In this document: positions 1-5,546 of the stretch, one piece after another | How positions within the stretch are numbered: position 1 is the first letter of the stretch | How the letters are laid out: each line of letters begins with the position of its first letter | Assembly: GCA_030615475.1 (NCBI GenBank) | Contig: JAUWZF010000034.1 | Location: 1 to 8,742, forward strand | Source: Dehalococcoidales bacterium | GTDB lineage: Bacteria; Chloroflexota; Dehalococcoidia; Dehalococcoidales; RBG-16-60-22 | DNA: 8,742 nucleotides | Direction of reading: 5' to 3' | The notes under the pieces: generated by a model | The model's database searches: none | What the model saw: the letters and a program-made list of their open reading frames with translations, nothing else | Told to the model about the DNA's origin: nothing | Made by a program: the position numbers and the translations under genes

Positions 1-1
1 C

Positions 2-343
2 CTTATCGAATCCGCCCGGGGAATGGGTATGACCAGATGGCAGATAATTCGGAAAATAGAATTGCCGCTTGCCATGCCGGTAATAATGACAGGAATAAGA
101 GTTTCCACTGTGATTACCGTAGGGACAGCCGAACTGGCGGTTCTGGTTGGCGGCAAGGGCCTGGGGACAATTACTTTTACCGGAGTCTTTGCCCGGGAGG
201 TCCTGCTTATCATACAGGGAGCAGCACCCACGGCATTCCTGGCTGTTAGTCTTGGGGTTATTCTGGAATGTATTGAAAAATGGATAACCCCGCGTGGCCT
301 GAAAATCAAGGCGCAAAAATTCTTGAAGGGGGGTGATAGATAA
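2..343 (+). CDS. ABC transporter permease, osmoprotectant (ProW/OpuB) type, 3' part
   Basis: This is the C-terminal 113 residues of an inner-membrane permease; the gene begins before the window. The reading frame is open from base 2, so the ATG at 23 is internal. The first visible residues, LIESARGMGMTRWQ, form the EAA-type cytoplasmic loop that contacts the ATPase. They are followed by a hydrophobic stretch around PVIMTGIR and by GGKGLGTITFTGVF, typical of the glycine betaine/choline/carnitine permease family (BPD_transp_1). A last membrane segment (TAFLAVSLGVILECI) and a short basic tail end the protein. The substrate-binding lipoprotein starts 70 bases downstream on the same strand, which supports one operon with the ATPase presumably upstream. 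The family call is firm; the exact quaternary-amine substrate cannot be read from this fragment. Confidence 0.88.
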   Translation, partial: LIESARGMGMTRWQIIRKIELPLAMPVIMTGIRVSTVITVGTAELAVLVGGKGLGTITFTGVFAREVLLIIQGAAPTAFLAVSLGVILECIEKWITPRGLKIKAQKFLKGGDR

Positions 344-400
344 TAAAAAAAATAGTGGTAATCATGAGCCTGAACTTGTAGAATGTATAGCACATAATTA

Positions 401-406
401 AGGAGG
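401..406 (+). promoter_or_regulatory. Ribosome binding site AGGAGG that decides the start at 414
   Basis: AGGAGG lies 7 bases before the ATG at 414 but only 4 bases before an in-frame TTG at 411. The ATG is therefore the better start. Confidence 0.8.
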
Positions 407-413
407 TTTTTTG

Positions 414-1364
414 ATGCGCAAGATAGTTTTTATTTGTATGGCAATAATCATTGGTCTTGTTCCTATCGTGACGACGGGGTGTGAAGAAGAGGGCAAGGTG
501 GTAACAGTCGGCAACAAGAACTTCACCGAGGAGTATGTTATCGGCCAGTTGATGAAGCAGGTGCTGGAGGAGAACGGTTTTACGGTTACCCTGGTATCTG
601 ACCTCTCCACAATGGCCCTCAGGGAGGGGATGGAAGCCGGAGATATTGATATCTGTGCCGATTATTCCGGGACAGCCTGGATGACTCATCTCGGCCACGA
701 ATACACGCCGGGTGTTGACAATAACGAGATATATCAGATGGTAAAGGAAGAGGATGCCGGGAACGGGTTCATCTGGCTGGATGCGATCTGGAATAACAAT
801 ACCTACGTTCTTGTTTCCTGGCCTGATTTCGTCCAGGAGAATAATCTGCAAACCATCTCCGATCTGGCGGCGCTCTATAACTCGGGAGCGGATGTTAAAA
901 CATTTGTAGGTTTCGAGTTCTCCACCCGCCCCGATGGGCTGCCCGCTTTAGAGCAGCATTATGGCTATAAAGTCCCCGGGGACTCCCTCATGACCGGGGC
1001 TCCAGGGGCGTCACTCCTGGGTCTGGAAAACCGCGAGTGTGATGTCGCTATGGCCTTTGGTACGGATGCCATTATCGCCAAATATTCCTGGCATGTGTAT
1101 CAGGACGACAAGGCTTTCTGGCCGCCCTACGACCTGGCGCCTTATGTCCGCCAGGAAGTCCTCGATAAATACCCCGAAATTGAGGATATCCTCAATGAGT
1201 TGGTAGCCACCTTCCCCGGCGGCGGTAAAGCAGCTACTACGGCACTAGTCGCCGAAGGGCAGAAAGCCTGGCAAGCCTTAAACGCCAGGGTTGACAATGA
1301 TAAGATGGAACCGGATGAGGTTGCCCGGGAGTACCTTATCGCCCATGGCTTGGTTAAGGAATAA
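414..1364 (+). CDS. Osmoprotectant ABC transporter substrate-binding lipoprotein (OpuAC/OpuBC family)
   Basis: This 316-residue extracytoplasmic receptor is expected to capture a quaternary amine such as glycine betaine, choline or carnitine for the upstream permease. Residues 1-22 are a lipoprotein signal peptide: MRK, a hydrophobic core, then VTTGC with Cys23 as the lipid anchor. The mature part starts with the family hallmark GNKNFTEE (33-40). It continues with ADYSGTAW (82-89, the EYTGT-like ligand motif), AFGTD (214-218), the DD pair at 231-232, and a C-terminal LNARVD...EVAREYL helix (289-308). All of these are in family order and the length is normal. The start is ATG414, chosen over TTG411 by ribosome-site spacing. 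It is the last gene of its operon, closed by a strong hairpin 13 bases after the stop. The family is secure; the ligand is inferred. Confidence 0.9.
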   Translation: MRKIVFICMAIIIGLVPIVTTGCEEEGKVVTVGNKNFTEEYVIGQLMKQVLEENGFTVTLVSDLSTMALREGMEAGDIDICADYSGTAWMTHLGHEYTPGVDNNEIYQMVKEEDAGNGFIWLDAIWNNNTYVLVSWPDFVQENNLQTISDLAALYNSGADVKTFVGFEFSTRPDGLPALEQHYGYKVPGDSLMTGAPGASLLGLENRECDVAMAFGTDAIIAKYSWHVYQDDKAFWPPYDLAPYVRQEVLDKYPEIEDILNELVATFPGGGKAATTALVAEGQKAWQALNARVDNDKMEPDEVAREYLIAHGLVKE

Positions 1365-1376
1365 CAGTTTTTAAGT

Positions 1377-1426
1377 AAAAGAAGCGGAGCAAAAATGAAA
1401 TTGGTCCGGAGTGCTCCGCTTCTTTT
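1377..1426 (+). terminator. Rho-independent terminator after the ABC operon, probably bidirectional
   Basis: A perfect 14-bp stem pairs AAAAGAAGCGGAGC (1377-1390) with GCTCCGCTTCTTTT (1413-1426) across a 22-base loop. The A-run and T-run flank a GC-rich core, so it could act on either strand. It starts 13 bases after the stop of the binding protein. Confidence 0.85.
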
Positions 1427-1525
1427 GCAATGTGCCGACCATTGCCCGCAACTGATGTTACGATAAAAACACAGGCGTACCAGTGTTCGTTCAATGGTAA
1501 TGGTTTCAGAATAGCTCAAGGCTTT

Positions 1526-1554
1526 AAAGGGGGAGCAGTGATGCTCCCCCTTTT
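1526..1554 (+). terminator. Second strong terminator hairpin with GTGA tetraloop
   Basis: AAAGGGGGAGCA (1526-1537) pairs perfectly with TGCTCCCCCTTT (1542-1553) around the GNRA-type loop GTGA. A T-run continues to 1554. It lies about 100 bases after the first terminator with no gene between them. It is either a back-up terminator or the 3' end of a small RNA. Confidence 0.75.
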
Positions 1555-1739
1555 CCCAGGTAACAAAATGACCACTTGTCTAATCCTGTTAAAAAGTTCC
1601 GCCAAACCTCAAGCCTGATATCCACACTTGATCTATCTAAGTAAAAAAGGAACCTATTTATAAAAAATCAATTTAATCAATTCACTAAGAACCTTAGATT
1701 TTATGATTCGGTGAACCTTTGTTCATATAATGAAGCTAT

Positions 1740-1753
1740 TTCGTAGCTACGAA
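1740..1753. repeat. Perfect 14-bp palindrome TTCGTAGCTACGAA
   Basis: The sequence TTCGTAGCTACGAA is its own reverse complement. It sits in an AT-rich, gene-free spacer and is followed at once by an AGACTA/TAGTCT hairpin (1756-1773). It could be a protein-binding site, but it lies about 500 bases before the next gene, so its target is unclear. Confidence 0.45.
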
Positions 1754-1977
1754 AAGACTATCTATATAGTCTCTTTCTTATCTCCCACGGGATGAAAAAG
1801 TCTAACGTTCATAATTAGGTTATACTAATGCTTTTAACTTTGTTAATGCTGGCCTGACCAATCACCCTGTCTTGAGCTTCCTGATAAAGCCTGGGATTAG
1901 CCGCGGCTACTTTCGGAGTGCCTATTCTGCCACAAGCCGTTAAAGTTTAACCCGTTTATCGTAGATAACAGAGGGAG

Positions 1978-2112
1978 ATGATCCAGCCTGTGGAGAGATA
2001 CAGGCAGCCAGGTGAGAAAGATGGGGATAGTATGACCTCTTTCGTGATGGAGAGATTCGCCAATGTTGATGGACGAGGATTCCAGGAGCAGCGCTGTCCG
2101 GCTCTCCCATAG
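1978..2112 (+). CDS. Possible 44-residue small ORF or gene remnant, unrecognised
   Basis: An ATG at 1978 opens a 44-codon frame ending in TAG at 2110-2112. The product is hydrophilic, begins MIQPVERYRQPGEKDG and contains TSFVMERFANVDGRGF. It has no membrane segment or known motif that I can name. GAGGGA precedes the ATG but only 1 base away, too close for a normal ribosome site, and an in-frame stop lies just upstream (1966-1968). It may be chance, a short peptide gene or the tail of a decayed gene. Confidence 0.15.
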   Translation: MIQPVERYRQPGEKDGDSMTSFVMERFANVDGRGFQEQRCPALP

Positions 2113-2139
2113 AAATTTTCAATATTTATCAATAAATCC

Positions 2140-2169
2140 TTGACTTTAATAGACTCTATAATATATCAT
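2140..2169 (+). promoter_or_regulatory. Candidate promoter of the TRAP operon
   Basis: A TTGACT box (2140-2145) is followed by AT-rich -10 candidates: TATATC (2162-2167, 16-base spacing) or TATCAT (2164-2169, 18-base spacing). A perfect TATAAT also occurs at 2157-2162, but it is only 11 bases from the TTGACT. The leader to the first gene would be about 95-100 bases. The -10 choice is uncertain. Confidence 0.45.
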
Positions 2170-2192
2170 ATGGCATCGCTAAAATTTTCATA

Positions 2193-2200
2193 AAAGGAGG
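2193..2200 (+). promoter_or_regulatory. Orphan Shine-Dalgarno sequence in the TRAP leader
   Basis: AAAGGAGG is a full-strength ribosome site, but no ATG, GTG or TTG lies within the next 15 bases. The nearest is a TTG at 2219, 18 bases away. That TTG would encode a 19-residue peptide whose TGA (2276-2278) overlaps the ATG of the receptor gene. Confidence 0.35.
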
Positions 2201-2260
2201 TACACAGAGGCAACATACTTGATAAACCAAAGTTTGAATTCTCGGAATACCAAAATTCGT

Positions 2261-2267
2261 AAGGAGG
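2261..2267 (+). promoter_or_regulatory. Ribosome binding site of the TRAP receptor gene
   Basis: AAGGAGG lies 7 bases before the ATG at 2275, ideal spacing, and fixes this start. Confidence 0.8.
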
Positions 2268-2274
2268 TTCTAGA

Positions 2275-3339
2275 ATGAAGAAATTATTATTGGTGCTTCT
2301 TGCAGTTATCGTGGCAGGCACTCTGGGCTTTACGGCTTGTGGCGAATCAGAACCAGAGGCACCGGCACTAGACCCGGATAAAGTATATTATCTCAAGTAC
2401 ATTGATTGGGGACCAGAATTCTGGGACATCGGGGTACGCGCCAAGGAATGGATTGCGGAGGTTGAGAAGCGCACCAATGGCAAGGTTATAATTGAAGCCT
2501 ATTTTGCTGAATCCCTGGTTAAGCGTCTGGACACCTACCGGTCTCTTGAAACCGGTGTTGCCGATATAGCTCTCTACGTTCTCGGTGGCAATCCGGGTGT
2601 GCATCAGCTAAACCGCGTTATCGACCTGCCCGGTACCGGCATACCCAATGAGCGTGCTCAAATGGAAATATACAAGAAACTGCGGGATAAGTACCCGGAG
2701 CTTGACGAAGAGTACGGGAATGTTTTCGTGCTGCGCATGATGGGCCTGCCGCCAGAACACATTCATACCACCGATAAGTTTAAACAGGTATTAGTCCCGG
2801 AGGACCTGGCCGGCCTCAAGACATATGCCAATATACTCTGGGAAGAACAAATCAGCGCCTATGGCGCTGCTATTGTCAACCCGTCGCCAATGGAATGGTA
2901 TACCTCGCTGGATACGAATCTCATACAAGGGATGTTCATGCACTGGAACGCCGTTTACGATGTCGGTCTGCTTGAACTGTTTAAGTACCATACAATAGTT
3001 GGAGAAGGTGGTATGGGCATGCAGACAATCGGCTGGATTATGAACCGTGACAGCTTTAACCAGCTGCCGGCCGAGTACCGTAAAATTATCCTAGAAACCG
3101 CCGAAGAGTGGCAGGAGCCCTCGCTCGAGGACTCGGTCAACACGGCCAGAGAAGGCAGAGCGGCCGCCATCGAGATGGGGCATGAAGTCGTAGACCTGAC
3201 GCCGGCGCAACAACAGGTGTGGTTCGACCTTTCCGAACCGATTCACGAGCAGTGGATAGCCGAATCCGAAGCTGCCGGTTTTGACACCGCGCGAGATATC
3301 TTTAACGACATGATGGATATGATCGAAGATTACAAATAA
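2275..3339 (+). CDS. dctP: TRAP transporter substrate-binding lipoprotein (DctP family)
   Basis: This 354-residue extracytoplasmic receptor serves a tripartite ATP-independent periplasmic transporter, which is driven by an ion gradient rather than ATP. Residues 1-21 are a signal peptide (MKKLLLVLLAVIVAG...), and FTAC with Cys22 predicts a lipid anchor. Family landmarks are LETGVADIALYV (91-102), the VPEDLAGLK strand (174-182), the NPSPMEWYTSL segment (202-212) and LIQGMFMHW (216-224). These correspond to the usual 'P..evy.aL..G.vDG' region. The canonical G-L-K-x-R arginine that pairs with a ligand carboxylate is replaced: here it reads GLKTY, with Tyr184. The membrane subunits follow directly, so the family assignment is secure. 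The ligand is unknown and may not be a simple carboxylate. Confidence 0.93.
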   Translation: MKKLLLVLLAVIVAGTLGFTACGESEPEAPALDPDKVYYLKYIDWGPEFWDIGVRAKEWIAEVEKRTNGKVIIEAYFAESLVKRLDTYRSLETGVADIALYVLGGNPGVHQLNRVIDLPGTGIPNERAQMEIYKKLRDKYPELDEEYGNVFVLRMMGLPPEHIHTTDKFKQVLVPEDLAGLKTYANILWEEQISAYGAAIVNPSPMEWYTSLDTNLIQGMFMHWNAVYDVGLLELFKYHTIVGEGGMGMQTIGWIMNRDSFNQLPAEYRKIILETAEEWQEPSLEDSVNTAREGRAAAIEMGHEVVDLTPAQQQVWFDLSEPIHEQWIAESEAAGFDTARDIFNDMMDMIEDYK

Positions 3340-3357
3340 GAATTTGAGGGAACACTA

Positions 3358-3864
3358 ACGAAAACTCTAGCCTTATTTCGATCACTGGATAAAAGAATAG
3401 CGCAGATAAGCGAGATATTTGGTATAGTGGCGGTGGGCGTCCTGGTCTGCATGATGATGCTCACCGTCACTGACGTCTGTCTGCGCTATTTTTTCAATCG
3501 CCCCATCATGGCCAGCAAGGAAATCACGGAATATATGATGGCTATCGTGGGGTTCCTCGGGCTTGCCTGGTGTGCCCTGAAGGGAATGCACATCAAGGTA
3601 AACCTGTTAGTCGGTAGGTTTTCAGAGAGAACGCAGGCAATTATTGATACCGTCAATCATATTATTGTTATTGGGCTATGTGTTCTCTTTGCCTCGCAGG
3701 CCTTTTCGGAATCTCTTATCGTTAAGGAGTTGGGGCGGGGCTCTGACATTACCGGCATCCCGAATTTCCCGTTTTATCTGGTTGTATTCTTCGGTTTTTT
3801 CTTGCTGTTACTGGTCATGGTACCAATCTTAATTAAGTCCATTAAAAAGGTACGGGAAAAGTGA
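3358..3864 (+). CDS. dctQ: TRAP transporter small membrane subunit (DctQ family), probable ACG start
   Basis: This small permease subunit links the receptor to the large channel subunit. It has four membrane segments: about residues 20-45 (IFGIVAVGVLVCMMML), 57-77 (EYMMAIVGFLGLAWC), 97-120 and 133-158. The family motif DVCLRYFFNRP follows the first one. The frame is open all the way from the dctP stop and contains no ATG near the expected N-terminus. A GTG at 3427 lacks a ribosome site and would remove the polar N-terminal helix that DctQ proteins carry before membrane helix 1. GAGGGA (3346-3351) lies 6 bases before ACG at 3358, giving (M)KTLALFRSLDKRIAQ and a normal 168 residues. I therefore place the start at 3358; GTG3427 is the alternative. 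The stop overlaps the next gene. Confidence 0.88.
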   Translation, partial: TKTLALFRSLDKRIAQISEIFGIVAVGVLVCMMMLTVTDVCLRYFFNRPIMASKEITEYMMAIVGFLGLAWCALKGMHIKVNLLVGRFSERTQAIIDTVNHIIVIGLCVLFASQAFSESLIVKELGRGSDITGIPNFPFYLVVFFGFFLLLLVMVPILIKSIKKVREK

Positions 3865-5156
3865 GTTCGGAATTAATTGGCGGAATCGGCGTAATCGTAC
3901 TGGTTATCCTCGTTTTCATGAAGATATGGATCGGTGCCGCCATGGCGCTGGTTGGCATTATTGGCTACGGTATTATCGCAGGCTTTGATCACGCTTTTAT
4001 TGTCGCCGGCCAATTGCCCTACAGTACTATCGCCTTCTACCCCATAACGGCAATTCCACTGTTCGTGCTCATGGGTGCGGTAATTTCCAACACCGGTGTC
4101 AGTGGAGACCTGTACAACGCCGCCCACAAGTGGATAGGGCGGTTGCGAGGAGGACTGGCCATGGCTACCGTAGGAGCCTGTGCCGCCTTTTCCGCCGTGT
4201 GCGGTTCCAGTACGGCAACGGCGGCTACCATGGGTAAAGTCGCCCTTCCTGAGATGAAAAGACTCGACTACGACGATAAGCTGGCTACCGGTAGCGTTGC
4301 CGCCGGGGGTACCATGGGTATCCTTATCCCGCCCAGTATGGGATTTATTCTATACGGCATTCTTACCGAGGTGTCAATCGGCCGTTTATTCATGGCGGGG
4401 ATAATCCCTGGGATAACCGAAGCCGCGTTTTATGTCGGCGCCATCTGGATAGTAACGCGGTTCAATCCGAAGCTCGGCCCGCGAGGACCGAAGTTCAGTC
4501 TCAAAGAGAAGGTATACTCGTTAAAAAATACCTGGGCGATGCTGGCCCTTTTTATATTGGTCATGGGTGGTATCTACATGGGGGTTTTCACTCCCACTGA
4601 AGCCGGGGCGCTCGGCGCCTTCCTGGCTATCGTTATCAGTCTAGTTGGCCGTAAACTCAACTGGACGAATTTTCGTGGCTCTGTCGTGGAGACAGCCCAG
4701 ATTACGGCCATGATTGTCTTAATGATAGTCGGAGCCTTCATGCTGATGCGCTTTCTGGCCGTAAGCAGGTTGCCTACGCTATTAAGCGATTTTGTCGTCG
4801 GATTACCCGTAGCCGATATCTGGATTCTGGTGGTTATAATAGTAATGTACATAATCCTCGGTTGTTTTCTGGACATTTACGCCTCTATCATCCTCACCCT
4901 TCCCATAATATTCCCTGTGATTATGGCTTTGGGGCTTAATCCGATATGGTTCGGGGTGATAATGGTAAGAGTAATGGAGATTGGACTGATTACCCCGCCC
5001 ATGGGGATGAATGTCTTTATCCTGTCTTCGGTAACCGATGTCCCCGTTGGCACCATATTCCGTGGCGTAATACCATTCTTGATAGCTGATTTCCTCCATG
5101 TCGCTCTGCTGGTAGCGATACCGGCGATTTCACTATTCCTGCCCAATACCATGTAA
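3861..5156 (+). CDS. dctM: TRAP transporter large membrane subunit (DctM family)
   Basis: This 431-residue polytopic protein is the ion-coupled substrate channel of the TRAP system. Length and motifs are canonical: FYPITAIPLFVLMG (59-72), CGSSTATAATMG (114-125), GSVAAGGTMGILIPPS (144-159), then FTPTEAGALGAFLA and a C-terminal GLITPPMGMNVF. About a dozen hydrophobic helices run along the whole length. The GTG start at 3861 overlaps the dctQ stop (GTGA). No strong ribosome site precedes it, which fits translational coupling that keeps the two membrane subunits in proportion. It is the last gene of the operon. The gene order receptor, small subunit, large subunit is the classical dctPQM order. 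The gene looks intact. Confidence 0.95.
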   Translation: MSSELIGGIGVIVLVILVFMKIWIGAAMALVGIIGYGIIAGFDHAFIVAGQLPYSTIAFYPITAIPLFVLMGAVISNTGVSGDLYNAAHKWIGRLRGGLAMATVGACAAFSAVCGSSTATAATMGKVALPEMKRLDYDDKLATGSVAAGGTMGILIPPSMGFILYGILTEVSIGRLFMAGIIPGITEAAFYVGAIWIVTRFNPKLGPRGPKFSLKEKVYSLKNTWAMLALFILVMGGIYMGVFTPTEAGALGAFLAIVISLVGRKLNWTNFRGSVVETAQITAMIVLMIVGAFMLMRFLAVSRLPTLLSDFVVGLPVADIWILVVIIVMYIILGCFLDIYASIILTLPIIFPVIMALGLNPIWFGVIMVRVMEIGLITPPMGMNVFILSSVTDVPVGTIFRGVIPFLIADFLHVALLVAIPAISLFLPNTM

Positions 5157-5201
5157 CACTGTTGATTGAGCAGTGAAGAAGCGAGTACAATCATATACAA
5201 C

Positions 5202-5242
5202 TGACCTGCCCCCCGAAAAGGAGTTCAGTTATAATGTTAGTC
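5202..5242. mobile_element. Possible solitary insertion-sequence end (IS3-like)
   Basis: The stretch starts TGACCTGCCCCCCGAAAAGG and continues through AGTTCAGTTATAATG. It resembles terminal inverted repeats of IS3-family elements, which often begin TG with a C-run followed by an AAAAG-type block. No matching inverted end or transposase is in the window, so at most it is a remnant. The match is from memory of the pattern, not a search. Confidence 0.25.
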
Positions 5243-5383
5243 TTAGTAAAATCACAATAGCTTATTTTGTGACCTCATAGAAAATCGTTCCTTTTTATGA
5301 AGCATCGCTACCCTTAGCCTTCGGACGTGAAATTCACAGCACCTTTTTAGGCGGTAAACAGAACGTCAGAATGTTTAATAAAA

Positions 5384-5405
5384 AGGGGAGCGTTAATGTT
5401 CCCCT
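5384..5405 (+). terminator. Terminator-like hairpin downstream of the TRAP operon
   Basis: GGGGAGC (5385-5391) pairs with GTTCCCC (5398-5404), with one G-U pair and a six-base loop; A5384-T5405 extends it. An A-run precedes it and TCTCTT follows. It lies 228 bases after dctM, so it would end a long 3' tail, or it serves as a two-way barrier between the convergent genes. Confidence 0.45.
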
Positions 5406-5477
5406 CTCTTAATAAATCCAAATTACTGGTCATCAGTGAAATAACATCTGCATGTCCGTATTTCTATCATAACATAA

Positions 5478-5511
5478 ACTGAGAGGGAGCCTGTATCGAC
5501 TCCCCCTCAGT
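5478..5511 (-). terminator. Hairpin downstream of the aminotransferase gene
   Basis: ACTGAG-A-GGGAG (5478-5489) pairs with CTCCC-C-CTCAGT (5500-5511), 11 pairs with a single A/C mismatch and a 10-base loop. It lies 36 bases past the aminotransferase stop on the minus strand. The following minus-strand bases (TTATGTTATG) are only moderately T-rich, so termination may be weak. Confidence 0.45.
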
Positions 5512-5546
5512 GGAAGGCCTGCATAAGACCTCCTAACTTAGTGTAG

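Larger units (their letters stand above)
1365..2274. other. 910-base spacer without a convincing gene
   Basis: Between the ABC operon and the TRAP operon no reading frame has both a good start and a recognisable product. The spacer holds two strong terminator hairpins (1377-1426, 1526-1554). It also holds a small GCAATG/CATTGC hairpin (1427-1445), a 14-bp palindrome (1740-1753) with an adjacent AGACTA/TAGTCT hairpin (1756-1773), and a TAGCCGCGGCTA palindrome (1898-1909). Two short open frames of uncertain meaning lie at 1815-1946 (minus strand, no ATG) and 1978-2112 (plus strand). The TRAP promoter and leader follow. Bases 1620-1850 are clearly more AT-rich than the flanking genes. The short frames may be decayed gene fragments, but I recognise neither. 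Confidence 0.7.
5157..5546. other. 390-base spacer between convergent genes
   Basis: No coding frame with a plausible start is present. It contains a weak CACTG/CAGTG hairpin just after dctM (5157-5175), a C-rich sequence resembling an insertion-sequence end (5202-5242), and two terminator-like hairpins (5385-5404 and 5478-5511). The transposition-like end next to otherwise empty DNA suggests past rearrangement. Confidence 0.65.

Noticed and set aside
306..851. A 181-codon minus-strand open frame across the start of the binding-protein gene
   Set aside because: It is antisense to a clear lipoprotein gene and its ribosome site, and its product has no family features.
1430..1618. A 62-codon plus-strand open frame in the spacer
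   Set aside because: It runs straight through the perfect terminator hairpin at 1526-1554 and has no ribosome site.
1815..1946. A minus-strand frame open for 44 codons reading ...TACGRIGTPKVAAANPRLYQ...
   Set aside because: It looks protein-like but has no ATG and an in-frame stop directly upstream, and I recognise no family. It may be a gene remnant but is not supportable.
5266..5275. TTTGTGACCT, matched in inverted form at 8484-8493
   Set aside because: Ten-base matches are expected many times by chance in a window of this length, and the two sites share no context.
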